A stretch of 64,000 nt of DNA from Epiperipatus broadwayi (GCA_028023455.1 JAQFVV010000279.1:1199107-1263106), one strand, 5' to 3'. Shown: positions 48,597 through 61,775, counted from the first letter of the stretch. Numbers and translations are program-made. The notes: generated by a model not told the origin, from the letters alone.

Positions 48597-51500
48597 TGTA
48601 ACATAATTAAAGTTCATTCAAAAAAAAAGATATTACCATACCTGAGTAGTCCAATAGCAATGATCTTATAAGTAAAGGATTAGCAAAAGTATTATACTGA
48701 AATCACGTGAGGTAAGCACATTAGTAATAGCAATGTATTATAACTCAGGTATACAGGCAGTAGGTCTTATCCCCTTTCATTTCTTGGTTTGATGTTAAGT
48801 GCATGTTTAAACAAATACTAAGTGAATATGGTCTAGCAGGGCGCCACTAGATTATCTGAATCTAGACACGGTTATATCTGATAACCTTTCACATGTACCG
48901 GGTTTGAATCCCTTCTTGGTACTTTATTTATAATAAAATGGAAGATTTTGCTTTTTGAGCCATATCACTATAAGCACTAATATTTAGGTAAAAGTAAAAC
49001 ATCTTTAAACCACAGTGGAGTTCATTGAACATAAATCATTTCTCAGATCTTAACATAACAAATGTGTTTCAATATTTTTATAAGTTCACTAGCTCAGATT
49101 ATATATAACTAATTTAGGATGGCAATTCACTCATCCTTGCATGAAATAGATGACGGGATGTGGTTATAATAATACTAAGAGATCACTAAATATTATAAAA
49201 TCAATATTTATTTATGGCCTTTAAACAGTTAAACAGCTCATTAATTAAAATGTTGATGACGATGATGATGATGATAATAATAACAATAATGACAAGGGTT
49301 TCAACTACAGCTCTAGGACTAAGCCTAAACATAAAACTAATTTTTATAAAGTAATTCATAATTATTGCTTAATTTTAGCATATTTACTTATATCTTAAAT
49401 AACTAATGTTCAACCATTGATGATGATGAATAATCACACTTAACCAAGACTACACTTAATGAAATATATATGCCTCGTTTAATAAAACAAACTAATATTT
49501 ATTACTACATTTCTAACATATACATAAAAATTTCTAGATAAATATGAAAATTGACATGAATAATAATAATAATAATTGATTATATAACAATCCTCAGATT
49601 ATTTTTAAGTTCTTCCCCCTTTCCCTTCAAATGTATTTTGTATTAAGTTGGACGTCACATTGACCATGATTTTAACTCCATGAGAAAAGTATTTTAAGAA
49701 AAAAAAAATATTATCTGCTCATTAGCACACATATTTTAAAAATCCAACATGTAAATAGAATGTAAAAAAAAAATGTTAGTAGAATTGAAAGAGCAAGTTT
49801 TAGAAAATAGTTTTAAATCATTATCTCCCCCCTCTCTTCTACCTCTGAAATGCTATACTTAATGAAACAAACTAATCTAATATTCTAACACTACTTGTTA
49901 CTCCACATTCAATCGCAATTATACACATATAAAATATCATTATGTATGTGCGTGTTTTATCCCATGATAACAAAATATTATTTAAAACCAAAATAATAAT
50001 ATATTAGTTAAAACTAAAATCATAATACCATAAAAAAAATTGTTTTATACATTAATATTTTTCATAACTGTAAAATTAATAAACAAATAATTTTCATACA
50101 TTCAAGACAATTTATGAAGCTCAAAGTTATTATTAGTAAGACATTCTTGTTTTAATCGATCTGAATAGTCTTTAAAAGTTCTTTAAATAAAAATATACCA
50201 CTTTATTGCTAAAATGTTTATTAAGACTGATATCATAAAGAAAATAGATATAAAAGGTCATATTACCGATCTTTTGTTTGTGGCGAATTTCCAAGGGTTC
50301 AAACTTGTCTTGTATAATGTCTATATTTCTGCAGCTACTATTTCCGTTTTATGTGGGAACAATCTCTTTCTTGAGGTGTATAACTATTTGATGATGATGA
50401 CTCTATTGAGGTTATTTGCTTTAGTGGACAATTTGGAAATCATTATATTAATTTTTCTTCTCTTCCTGTCAAGCATGTGGATGAAATACAGCAGTTGTTT
50501 TCACATTTATAAATTTTCTTGAGTTTAAAATCAGTTGTTGTAACAATTAATTGGACTTGATGATTAATATTTATCAGTAGATTAATTCATCTTCTTTGAA
50601 TGCAGGTGAATGCTTTCTATTGAGGTTATTTGCTTTAGTGGATAATTTGGAAATCATTATATTAATTTTTCTTCTCTTCCTGTCAAGCATGTGGATGAAA
50701 TACAGCAGTTGTTTTCACATTTGTAAATTTTCTTGAGTTTAAAATCAGTTGTTGTAACAATTAATTGGACTTGATGATTAATATTTATCAGTAGATTAAT
50801 TCATCTTCTTTGAATGCAGGTGAATGCTTTCTTCCTTCTATTAAAAAAAATCTTATTTCTCTGGTCAGTTGAAAGGTGTAGAATATTATTTTAGACACAT
50901 CTTTTCTTTCCTGTGTGATGTGCAGCTTCCCCAGATGGCCCAGAACCGATAGGACATACATATAATTTTTCTAGCCAGACATTTCTTATATTTTCAGCAT
51001 ACAATTGGATAGTTTAATAATCTGAATCATAAACAATAATCCTAATAATAATTCAAGACAGCTTTTTATATCCAATTTTTAGCTAACTTAACCAATCAGA
51101 GATAGCATCACTTGCTATTTTTGGACAAATTTGTTTTAATTAGATCTCTAATTTATTTTCAACTAAATTATTTTTCAACTGAAAAGTTTAATCCTTTTTC
51201 CAGACACTTTTGTTTAAAAAAAAAATAGACTCAATCCTTATTTCCTTTCTTTTCTCTTTCTCTTTTTAACATCCAGGTAACACTTCAAATCTTTGAGCTT
51301 CCTTCTTTAGATCTTGAGATAAGACAATTTCAAAATTAGAGCTCTGACTCATTATAAACTTCCAAAGTGAAAAACAATTATTTACAAAAAAAAAATTGCT
51401 ACAAAGATTGATATCTGATTAAACAGATTTCCTCTTTTAACAAACAATTGTACAAAAAAAAATAATTTGACAGATTTAATACTTCCTTTTCTTTCAATAT

Positions 51501-52066
51501 TTAGGAAATGTAAATTTTTGTATGTAATGTACATACATCCTTCATTCTTTCAAATCATTCATAAACTAACCTTAAATAATATGATTGCTAGCTTAGTAAT
51601 TATAACCCAATTATTTAATTAAGTCTGTAACTTTTAAATCCCAATTATAATTAAAGAAAAGCAAAATAAAAGTATAGAATAAGACATTAAAATTGATCAA
51701 GCATAGGTTAGTTTTAAAGAAAGTGAAAATGTTGAATATTTGAAATATAAAACAATTAAATAGTTTACACATACATTGCCTATACGTATGCATTATAACT
51801 TTGCTTTTTTAACAGAAAAACTAAATATTAAATAGTTTAAATGTGTGTATTACCTTTCTATCAACACACAAACAAGTAAAGCATGTAATTGTTGACCCAT
51901 TCTTTCTCTGTTTAAAGCTTTTAGAATTTTGATCTGGTAGGGTTTGAACTTGGATGCCCTACAGCTTCTTTTATGGTTATATAAAATTGTGATGATGATT
52001 TTTGGTTTACCTTTTCTACATGCACATTACTATAAATTTATCTAGTGACTAAATTGTAATGGCACA
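48597..52066 (-). repeat. 5' LTR of the LARD-like element
   Basis: Direct counterpart of 41007-44502, beginning TGTAACATAA and ending GGCACA next to ATATATAT. It shares the GAT tract, the tRNA-like block (48829-48911) and the 214-bp duplication (from 50403). Differences from the other LTR are scattered substitutions and short indels. Confidence 0.87.
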
Positions 52067-52082
52067 ATATATATATATATTC

Positions 52083-55000
52083 ATAAATAAATTGCATATT
52101 AGATATGTGTGGATATATATTATACATAAGTGAAACTTCATCTGGCTCCAACAGGTGCCAGAGTTTATCATAGCTTAACTATTTATTTGCAGTTAACTGT
52201 TTTTTTTTAAAAAAATAATGATAAAAATAGAAGAAAATAGTTAGTTAGTGAATAATATATGATAATAATGTATAATACTGTAATATTTAATAAATTTTGT
52301 ATGATTATGTGTAAAAAGTCAGTAGCATGTGGTAATTAGTTTGATAGGAGATATAAGATAGTAAGTTTATTTAAAGGAAATATTAGGGATAGTTTTTTAA
52401 ATTAATAAATAATATTAAATATATTATAAAGTAACTATTGTTGTGTTCATTTTTAGTTTAAATAAAGTAAATATTATTAAATTGGTTTAAAAGTAATCTT
52501 TAAATTTTATTAAAGCTGTCTAATGATATTTAAATGTTTAATCTAAATTAGCAATAACCTGTTAAGTTATTTCTAATTTAATATTCCTTAATATTTTTTA
52601 TTTGTAGTTTTTAAACAAATTATAATTAACTAGTAGAGATCAGGTTAAAAGGTCATCCCTGTGTGTGTAGGTGCATGCATGGAGATGTATGAAGCAAATG
52701 AATAACTAATAATGTGACTACAATATTAATTAAAAATAAGAAAACAAATGAATAAAATCAGTAATTAAATATTTAAAGGGTCTATTGTTAAATAAAACTA
52801 GTTTGATTTTATATTTGTTTCTATTTTATTTTATGTAATATATATATATTTTAAAAAATGTTACATAAAAAAATTGATAATTAACTTGTAATTTAGAAAC
52901 CATTAAATCACGTGAATTTCAAATAATTAGATCAATTGCGCTAGTAATCAGTTTCTCAGCTGATCTAAAAAAATGTTAAAGTTAAATATAAAATAACTTG
53001 TATTGATTGGTTATTTTAAAAAAAGAAATTGACATGAAAATTGAGGGAGGGGTAGAAATTATCAGGTTATAAATAGAAGATTTTTATTCATGTGGTTGTG
53101 GTGTTGTGTGCGTGCTCCTGAAAACTTTTATTTTCCTTAATAAAAAAAAGTTATTTTTTTAAAAAAGTTTATTTTTATTAAAAGCAAAAGTATGGCTAAA
53201 AGTATATCTAATTGTTTTAAAGTTGTGATGAAAAACTGCTAAACTAGAAGGTAACTATTTCTTGATATCAACTTTCAGTTAACTTTAAAGCTATAGTAAC
53301 AAAATGTTTAAAGGAAATTTTATCTTATCTATTAATTGCATGACTGATATCTACTGGAAAATAGAATTAGGATACCAACCATTAGTATCTCAATGGCTAA
53401 ATGTCTTTATTGTACTGAACTTTTATAGTTGGAGAATACTTAGTAATTATCTAAATAAGTTAAAACTTAAACGAGAAAAATTAAAAGACATTTGTAATGA
53501 ACTTTATTATAGTTAAAAATGCATTAATATTCTTGTTATTAAAACTGATTTGAAGTCCAAGATTTTATTAGTGATGCCTGATATTAATTTCAAGATATTC
53601 CTGTTATAATAATGTTTGTTTCTAAAAATAGTTATAAAAGAGAAAAATATTCTGCATTAAATAAGGAAGGATGAATTTTATCTGTCAAGCATTTAGTATA
53701 GTTTTAGTATTAACTTTACCTAGTGTTCAATTAAAAATGTATTGAATATGAGATTAATTATCTACTCCAGAAACAGTTGGACAAAATATTGTAAACTACA
53801 ATTGATTAAGGATGAATTTTCAAATGATAATGAACTAAAGTATTTGCTTATACCTTGACCGAAAATTGGAAGTTTGTTTTAGCTAATTGAAAACAGATGG
53901 AAATATGTACTTTAAAAAAATGATTTCCATCTTATGCTAAGCAGAGGGAAGAGAAAGTTATTTGGAAACAAAATTTCAAAATACTGTATGAGAAATTAAT
54001 TTTTAAAAAAAAAAACTGTCTTAAAAAAAAAAGTGTTCTTTTAAATGAGAAAAATGGAATTAAAAAAAAATAAAACTATATTATTGTACATGTAAACCCG
54101 GGATTCTATAATATTCTCAGTTGAAGAATTTATTTTACGTATCATTCTAGTGCTGGCCTATTCTTATTATTTCAATGTTTTAATATTTAGTATATCTTTA
54201 AAGGAAGACATTAAAATATCTTTAAAGAACTATTAAACATGTTTCATTTTTAGAAATCATTGCCATGCTTATGAATGTTTTGACCAGAAGCTTTGAATAC
54301 CATCAGATAAATTGTCCTCAATAAATTATATACATGTCTAGAATGGAAAAACCAGTACGGAGCTGAAATTATGAACTTAAGGTACTGTATTATTATTATT
54401 TTTTTATTGTCTGTTTTATTGTTTTTTTTTTTAAAAAAGAAACCAGAAAAGTATTTATGCTATATATTTTGTATTTAAAATATGTTTAATACTATTAGCA
54501 TAAATATCCCAGATAAACTAATGTCACAATCTCAATGTCAATGGGTTTATTAGAATGAGTAAATATTTTACCATTCTCAAGTAATTTATATTATTATATT
54601 TGTTAAGCATTTTACAAGTTAACTTATATTCATAATTTTATTCATAGAGATTTAAATATCTCAGTTGTAGTTTATTTATATGGATGGTATTTCACTCAGT
54701 CTTATTTTAAATCAGCCAAAGAGGTTTATCAGAGGGTTTCTATTCATTTGTTTTATAAATGCTACATCAATAACAACTGCAAATATTTTTTATGTGCATT
54801 GAGAATTAATATTCTCACATTTAATTTGCAACCTTTTAATGTCCACTAGTCACCATATTTTAGTATTTAATATTTTATTATGTGTGTATTGTGCCTTTAC
54901 CTAGAATTTGTATATGTATTTATTTATTTTTAAGTATTTCTTATATTAGTCGATTGACACAGTTTTGCTTTGTTGGGTCTCACATTGAGTATACATGTTG

Positions 55001-55553
55001 TATTTTTAAAATTCTTAGTGAAAACTTAGTTAGTTCATGTGAAGTCTATATCTTGTCATTAGTTTAGTATTTGTTAGCCTCATAGAGTTAGGTTTTGTTA
55101 ATTATTAGGAGTATGCTTAATGGAGTAGACAAGGTCCTCCATCCTTATTATATTGCTTTTCTATGAGTTGATAGTACTTGTTCCCATTGAGAGTTATTGT
55201 ATACCAGATATTTATATTCCTAGTGATTGTAATCACATTTTGAAGTACTGGAATCCCATGAGAGAGGATCGAACTTTCCTGGTGCATTTTTCCTGTTCCT
55301 GGTGCACTGTACACAAGATCCAGGCATCCTATTTTCTGCCTCAAAGTTAGGTATTTTGGAAACCACCACATTCTTATTCAGCTCTGTGGAGCACAAATGT
55401 GCTTATTTTTTTTCTATCACTCATGATGAATTAATGCTAGTTCCACCACAATAGGTGATGTTGCATTTGTTTTAGATATGTGATGACAAGATATGTTTGT
55501 TTGAGGAACTTTGCTTCTTCAGGTTGTGTTAGCTATTTTAATGCTTATAGGTA
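52083..55553. other. 3.5 kb without recognised genes
   Basis: A TATA-like TTATAAATAGAAG at 53070 is followed by GT-rich sequence. A 70-codon open frame (53304-53516) has Trp- and Lys-rich segments but no known motif, and the diverged coding-like text after it to ~54000 may be an old retroelement gag. At 55117-55371 both strands are open without motifs. I do not call a gene here. Confidence 0.5.
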
Positions 55554-56160
55554 CACCTGGGTCTCATTTTATGTGGTAGATAGGTTCCTCAGAAAATGTG
55601 CACAAAAGAAATCACACAAAAATAGACTTAACTTACATTGAAAAATGGGGGATAGGTTACTGTAATTTTCAAAATCGCATAAAAGCAAACAACGTAAAAT
55701 TACTTTAAAATTTGCATAAAAAAAAATAAGAAAATAAAATATGACTAATAAAAAATTTCAAATTTGAAAAAAATTGATACAAAACACACTTTTTTTTCTT
55801 TTTTTATTAACTATAGTATTTAATTCTATTCAAAACAATATATTTTTATGCGTCATTTACATCTTTTTCATACATGTATGGTATTTTAATTATTATCGCT
55901 ATTTGAGACATCAGATTCATCATGATGTTATGTGATATGAGGTACTGTAGCTTCTCCTTAAACAAAGTCAAGAGGAAATACAACTAAAACATTTTCCAAT
56001 CACTGTTGATCCTTCCCATTTTGCTAAGTGATCTAAAATTGAAATTTTTGTTTCCAAAGAAATTCATTTTCTTGGGTATTTTTCCTCTCCATTAGGGTAA
56101 ACTAAAAGTTTAAAATAAAAATAAAAACTTAGAATTACGATAATAAAAAGACACCAACTC

Positions 56161-56367
56161 ACCACTGTTGGGCAAAATTGAATTAAAACTAACAATTAAA
56201 AATTAAATTCTTATTTTTGTCTTTAATTTTTTAATTTTCAATTCCATTTAAAAATCAAATTTCATCATTTCACATCAATTTCAGATCACGTTATGTAATT
56301 TTTAAATTGTTAATTACAATTAAAAATCAGATTTTAATTGTCAAATTTAATTATGCCCACCACTGTT
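56161..56367. mobile_element. Small nested terminal-inverted-repeat element
   Basis: ACCACTGTT occurs directly repeated at 56161-56169 and 56359-56367 around ~190 bp whose ends GGGCAAAATTGAATT and GGGCATAATTAAATT (reverse complement) are inverted repeats. Read this way it has a 9-bp target duplication. Alternatively the CACTGTTGGGC / CAGTGGTGGGC ends are hAT-like inverted repeats, but then no 8-bp duplication is found. Confidence 0.5.
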
Positions 56368-56388
56368 ACCTTTTAAAAATAAACTTAC

Positions 56389-56692
56389 GGACACTAAATG
56401 ATTAATTGATTATGTACTCTTTTTATAAAAATCAAAAATAGAACGTGATTTAAAATGCAAAAATAACAACATACATAGTATTTTTCATCTATAACGTTTG
56501 AACAGATTTACATTATAGTCTTGTAAAATTTATTACTTGTGGACACTAAATCATTAATTGATTCCGTATTCTTTTTTTAAAAAGCAAAAATAGAATGTGA
56601 TTTAAAATGCAAAAACAGCAACATATATAGTATAGTCATCTATAACATTTGAACAGATTTACATTATAATCTTGTAAAATTTAATATGTGTG
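56389..56692. repeat. 152-bp tandem duplication inside the Tigger-like element
   Basis: Two copies beginning GGACACTAAATGATTAATTG or a one-base variant at 56389 and 56541, with ~10% visible differences. Confidence 0.85.
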
Positions 56693-56807
56693 TATAAAAT
56701 GGGGAAAATCCTGATTTTAAGTGAATTATGAACTTCTTTATTGCATAAAATCTATTACAGCACTATTATAAAAAGCTGAAAATATTGAAATTATTAGATG
56801 GAACTTG

Positions 56808-56895
56808 AATTCCGATAATGCGCTATTACTTTAAATATAATGCGAGTGCACAAAATTTATATTTTAAGTAATAGTGCATTATCAGAGCTCGACTT
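56808..56895. repeat. Internal hairpin of the Tigger-like element
   Basis: GATAATGCGCTATTACTT pairs with AAGTAATAGTGCATTATC around a loop containing GCGAGTGCAC. Confidence 0.75.
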
Positions 56896-57014
56896 CTGAT
56901 TTAATAATTTTTTATCGCATAAAAGAAAACCACATACAAAGATATTAAGAAATATGAATCGCATAACTTCAAAATCGCATTAAATAAATCCGCATAAAAT
57001 GAGACCCGGGTGTA

Positions 57015-58865
57015 TATCAATGTCTGAATTGTGTTATTATGATAGTTTTACCATCCACAAACCAACCAACAATAATTAATCTTTATTTTTAAGTATGTAA
57101 ATTATGCATGTGATATAAGTGGCAATTCACACATACTAATTTTAATATGTTCATCCAGAGTTTTTCGCACTGGATTTGTAAGTCTTTTAAATCTTTATTT
57201 TTTTAAAAAAAAACATTTAGTGTAATAATTTTATGTGGACAGAATTTATTTTAAAAGAAAGTGTATAAATGATCTCTGATGAATGAATGGCCCATACATC
57301 TAATTTAGTTTTAAAATTAGCTTAGTCTTATTTAAATATATCACTAGCTATAATATTAGGAATGTCAGTGTAACTAGTGGTAATTTTTAAAATATATGCT
57401 GAATATGCTTATTCCAGCTTAGCGTTTGTTAAGCTTAGGGTAATGAATATAAACCTATTAGTGTGTTATTCTGATTGATAGATGACACCACTGTATTATT
57501 AAATATGCCAATAAAAATAGAATTACGCTTATTAAACTTAGACTATTGTAATTGAAGTTTAAAGATTTGAAATCTCTAATTATTAAAAGAGATTAGGATT
57601 TAATATTAAATAGCCTCTGCTTGCTCTTGTATGTATTTATTTATTTCATTATTTTGTTTGTCAAGATAAACAATTTTAAAAGAGTTTAAGAGGAATACTC
57701 GGTAACTATAGCCAGGGAAATTGTTATATTTTTGTAAACCAAAAATCAAGTTTGAGAGTCAAAATATATGTAAAAAGATTCCAGCGCTATTTCGGCAATG
57801 TTTATAATAAATTTTGTTTGTAAATATTTTCTTTATATTGTTCTTAATAAACCATATTATTATTATTTTTAAAAAAACTTTGTTTCCGTTTGTTTTACTT
57901 TTATATGAAAAATATTATTGTTTTGAGTTCCAAAGTTCATCAAATTTTGAGTTTCAAAGTTCATAAAATAAGTTCATAAAAATATCATAAAGTATATAAA
58001 ATATATTTTTACATTGGTTTCAATTATATCAAGCCATGCTAATCTAAGTGATTCTCAGATTGAATCACAGTAACAGATAATTACATTATATCAGATGCTT
58101 AATTAAATGCTCATTTAAAAGTTGATTTTTAAGTTATCATTGTATCTTCTCAGACTGAAGATTATGCGTATGAGATAAATATTAATGCTTCAGAAGAATA
58201 TTTATTATTTACTATTTTAAAAGCTGCACATTATCTTACATTAGCTGCATATTATCTATTATCATCTTATATGTTTAAAGAATTATAATCCATCTGCACT
58301 TAAAGTTCTTAGTAGATTGTCTGAGAGTATGGGGAAAGGCATAAAAAGTACCCTTGCCTTTTTCCTTGTTTGAGTGATGTTTTGGGTAATAGGCCATTAT
58401 TAATTTAAATTTAGATTGATTCATTAAATCTTTGGATTGATATTTGTTTTGCTTATCACTCCATGATTGAACATAAGATGATTATTTATGGTCGGCCAAG
58501 ATATCATTCACTTGTTTATTCATCCTAGCAATTATTTATTAGGCAACTTAAACTTTTATTTTGCACATGTTTTAAAATCCGAGATTGTTTACTCTTGTTG
58601 CCTTGTTAGTTATAATTTAATGAGATAATCCTTCCAAACAAAGTATCATTTATTCTTATTCAGAGTGTGTGATCTGATGGTAGGCTGATTCTAATAACTA
58701 TTAACTAATGTTTTAAATTATCTTTTGTATTGTTTAGTGGTAAATTATTAATATGCTATAATAATTATATTTGCATTGATATTGGATTTGGTCTCTATCT
58801 GATTATACATCTCTGGATTATCATTCTTTCTTAATTTATTATAGCACCACTGAGTCAAGTCATTA
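57015..58865. other. AT-rich non-coding DNA
   Basis: Nothing recognised on either strand. A short direct repetition of the TTTTGAGTTCCAAAGTTCAT type occurs near 57921-57975. Confidence 0.6.
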
Positions 58866-58869
58866 GAAG

Positions 58870-59470
58870 TCTCTAATAGTATAATCATCTTCCAACTTTT
58901 CCTTTCAAATAATCTTTTCCTCCATTATTTTCATTCCATCTTTATTTCTTTTCTCTTCCATTTCTCTTAGCTTCTTTCTTCATCCTTTATTTCATCTTTC
59001 TTCATCATTTCTCCATCTTAATATCATTTCCATTTTTCTTTCATCATCATCATATCTCATTTATCTCATCATCATTTCCATTCTTTCTTTACATCATCAT
59101 TTCTTGTATCATCATCATCATTCTCATTTCATCCTGGTTCCATCTCCTTCTTCCATCTTATTTCTGTTTCTCATCTCTTATAAATTAGTTCACTCTCATC
59201 TCATTTTACCTTCATCTTCCTTTGTCTCTTCTTTTATCTTCACCATTTCATCTTCTCTCTCTTTCAGCATCTTAGTTTCATCTACCATTTCATCTGCTCT
59301 CTTTCCTTCATCTTTTCTTCACCTACCCTCCCCCATCATCTCTCTCTTTCTCTCTCTCAGCATATTATTTCATCTCTAATAGATTTCATCTCTAATAGTT
59401 TATCTTTATCTCCATTTCTTTCTCTCTTTTCGTTCATCTTTTCTGTCACCTACCCCCATCTCTCTTTTTA
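58870..59470. repeat. ~600-bp polypyrimidine tract
   Basis: Almost only C and T with spaced A (TCATC, TTTCTT, TCTCTC words) on the plus strand, with strong strand asymmetry. The open frame at 59104-59379 is a by-product. Such tracts can form triplex DNA. Confidence 0.85.
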
Positions 59471-59564
59471 TTTAAGGTTACAATATATAAAATATATAGT
59501 ATTATTATTAACCATGATTAAAGCTATCCATAAGAAGGCTTGGAACCAAATGATCATGAATACA

Positions 59565-59905
59565 GGGAGGTAAACTGTCATCATCATCATCACTTTCAGC
59601 TCATTGCAAGATAAAGGTTTTTATGTTTAATTTAGTTTCTTTGTTCCACACCCTTTCTTCTCCATATCATACCAACAAACTTCCTTATTTCATATATCCA
59701 TCTTATATGTAGTATTCTTCTAGGTCTTTTACAATCTTCAACTGTCTATTATTTTGTACTAACATGTTCAGCCTAGCCCCATTTCAGTCTCTTTATTCTT
59801 CCAATGCTGCTAACTAAGTCTGCTTTTTCTCCCATCCACATATTTCACTTTCGAGCCCTATTTCTTTATATTTCATTGAGTGATTTGAAGTCTCGTCATT
59901 GCTTA
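59565..59905 (-). mobile_element. Old RTE LINE 3' fragment
   Basis: After a CATCATCATC run the plus strand reads, with many differences, like the 3' end of the RTE at 38284: CTTCTCCATATCAT for CTTCTCCACATCAC, CTTATTTCATATATCCATCT for CTTATTTCATCCATCCATCT, and TGAGTGATTTGAAGTCTC for TGAGTGGTCTGAAGTCTC. It is much more decayed than the other two RTE copies and contains no usable frame. Confidence 0.75.
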
Positions 59906-60007
59906 TGTGTATATATTCATTTTCTCTTCTTTCATTTTGGCAATCCCATTATTAAAATTTTACTAACATATAATTATATACTTAAACTTTTCATATATAT
60001 ATAATAA

Positions 60008-60133
60008 TATTATAAATTGATATCTGTATTTCTTCAAAGCAATACATGAAATCTTATAATTAAATATTAGTATTATAAATTGATATCTGTATTTCTTCAA
60101 AGCAATACATGAAATCTTATAATTAAATATTAG
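60008..60133. repeat. 63-bp exact tandem duplication
   Basis: Two copies starting TATTATAAATTGATATCTG at 60008 and 60071. They lie at the 3' end of the left Penelope-like copy. Confidence 0.93.
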
Positions 60134-60394
60134 TAAATACAGTAATCCAAAATTTTGAAAAGTACAAAAAGCACTTTTGACTATCCTCGTAGTCTTTGTC
60201 AACTAATACTTTGATAGGTTAACCTTCCCATAATTCCATGATCTTTTGCTGCCTGCCTATTGATTAAGTTCTGATTGTATTTATATATTAGCATGACTTC
60301 CTTTATTTTCCTTTTATTATTATCTCTTTCAATTTGCAATATTTTTACACTATTATAATTGAAATTAAAACCATATATACTTGATTTATTATGG

Positions 60395-60742
60395 TCATAA
60401 AAATGGAAGATGATACATTATTATTACCTTTACAATTTTGCTTGTATTTTGAACTCTTTTTAATAAAAGCAAATACTCTTTAGTTCTTTTCTCCAATGTA
60501 CATCTCAATTCCCCTATATATCCACTACCACACCTACACATCCATTCATAAATGATGCAATTTTTATTTATAAGTGAGGTTTTATCTTTAGAGTTATTTA
60601 TTAATTTATTTAATGTAGGAAATGCATAAAATGCACTGCCACATATACCTTTATAAATTTTCCTTATGAAATTTGCTTGTTGATTCGAAAGATATGGTAT
60701 TGATATCCAAATTTTATTAGAAGAATCAACATTAAGCATCAC
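60395..60742 (-). pseudogene. Penelope-like GIY-YIG endonuclease remnant
   Basis: 115 codons open without a clear own start, so it is the C-terminal part of a longer protein. After the connector (IWISIPYLSNQQANFIRKIY, then SAFYAFPTLNKLI and NNSKDKTSL) comes the catalytic domain: CIIYEWMCRCG and SGYIGE are the GIY and YIG halves with a C-x-C between them. LRCTLEKRTKEYL then holds the conserved Arg region. This is the pattern of the GIY-YIG nuclease at the C-terminus of Penelope-like elements, which nicks the target DNA. The glycine of GIY is replaced (IYEW), and the RT is absent. Confidence 0.82.
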
Positions 60743-60883
60743 ATGATCACATTTCCTATACTAGCACATTAATTGTTGATAAACAGAGCAAAACTCTCCA
60801 TACAGTATTGCCACCTGTGCTAAACAGAGTAATCAATGGATGCCAGAAGGCTTGTGCATAAAATCCCTATCTAATGCCTACTC

Positions 60884-60942
60884 ATCCAATATCCCCAGAC
60901 TAGTTTCTGGCTTGTGGTCTTCATCAGTGAGGAGCTTTGGAT
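60884..60942 (-). ncRNA. Type I hammerhead ribozyme, Penelope-like unit, left
   Basis: Minus strand CUGAUGA at 60927-60921 and GAAAC are intact, with stem III AC/GU around UA and a GUC cleavage triplet. Stem I pairs UCCUCA with UGGGGA and AUCCA with UGGAU. Stem II has one pair weakened (A-C) compared with the right copy. Confidence 0.8.
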
Positions 60943-61607
60943 CTGAGAGCACTGCATCTAGATCTTAGGATCTAATGCAACCCTCTAGCAACCATCTTTT
61001 ATCTCTACTTAACTACAAAACTATGAGAATGAAATTGAAAACACAAAAAATATTTTCAATCTAAGCTCAATAGCTTATATTATCATATGGGTCTGAACTC
61101 AGTTCAGCACCCATACATTTTGGTGTCTTTGGCTCTTTTACAACCATAGCCACCACTATCCTATTAGGCAGGAATGGTGTTAAACCATTAAGCATCACAT
61201 GATCACATTTCCTATACTAGCACATTAATTGTTGATAAACAGAGCAAAACTCTCCATACAGTATTGCCACCTGTGCTAAACAGAGTAATCAATGGATGCC
61301 AGAAGGCTTGTTTATCAACAATTAATGTGCTAGTATAGGAAATGTGATCATGTGATGCTTAATGGTTTAACACCAATCCTGCCTAATAGGATAGTGGTGG
61401 CTATGGTTGTAAAAGAGCCAAAGACACCAAAATGTATGGGTGCTGAACTGAGTTCAGACCCATATGACTATATAAGCTATTGAGCTTAGATTGAAAATAT
61501 TTTTTGTGTTTTCAATTTCATTCTCATAGTTTTGTAGTTAAATAGAGATAAAAGGTGGTTGCTAGAGGGTTGCATTAGATCCTAATATCTAGATGCAGTG
61601 CTTTCAG

Positions 61608-61666
61608 ATCCAAAGCTCCTCACTGACGAAGGCCACAAGCCAGAAACTAGTCTGGGGATATTGGAT
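61608..61666 (+). ncRNA. Type I hammerhead ribozyme, Penelope-like unit, right
   Basis: CUGACGA at 61623-61629. Stem II is GGC/GCC around CACAA with an A-A mismatch at its base. GAA is at 61643-61645, stem III AC/GU around UA, and the GUC triplet ends at 61652 (predicted cut 61652/61653). Stem I pairs 61617-61622 with 61653-61658 and 61608-61612 with 61662-61666. Confidence 0.85.
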
Positions 61667-61775
61667 GAGTAGGCATTAGATAGGGATTTTATGCACAAGC
61701 CTTCTGGCATCCATTGATTACTCTGTTTAGCACAGGTGGCAATACTGTATGGAGGGTTTTGCTGTTTAATCAACC

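Larger units (their letters stand above)
55554..57012. mobile_element. Non-autonomous pogo/Tigger-like DNA transposon
   Basis: Terminal inverted repeats of ~23 bp begin CACCTGGGTCTCATTTTATG on the left and CACCCGGGTCTCATTTTATG on the right (reverse complement). They are flanked by TA on both sides (55552-55553 and 57013-57014), the Tc1/mariner-pogo target. Subterminal repeats such as ATGCGATT/AATCGCAT resemble Tigger-type ends. The 1.46-kb interior has no transposase frame. It carries a 152-bp tandem duplication and a smaller nested element. Confidence 0.8.
60008..61309 (-). mobile_element. Penelope-like element, left (minus-strand) copy
   Basis: Read on the minus strand: a partial ~456-bp unit (61309-61190), a complete unit (61189-60734) with a hammerhead, then a GIY-YIG endonuclease frame (60742-60395) and a 3' non-coding end. 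The tandem ribozyme-bearing unit before the body corresponds to the pseudo-LTR arrangement of Penelope-like elements. The RT domain is missing. At 61309 it meets the inverted copy directly. Confidence 0.8.

Noticed and set aside
50214-50522. 102-codon open frame in the 5' LTR
   Set aside because: It is interrupted in the matching part of the other LTR, has no motif and runs opposite to the element's gag.
53304-53516. 70-codon open frame as a gene
   Set aside because: No known motif, no promoter or splice evidence that fits, and broken coding-like text follows. It is kept only as a note in the regional entry.
55250-55330. tRNA-like B box (GTTCGATCC on the minus strand)
   Set aside because: No convincing A box at the right distance and no SINE body were seen.
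59104-59379. Ser/His/Leu-rich open frame
   Set aside because: It is a by-product of the polypyrimidine tract.
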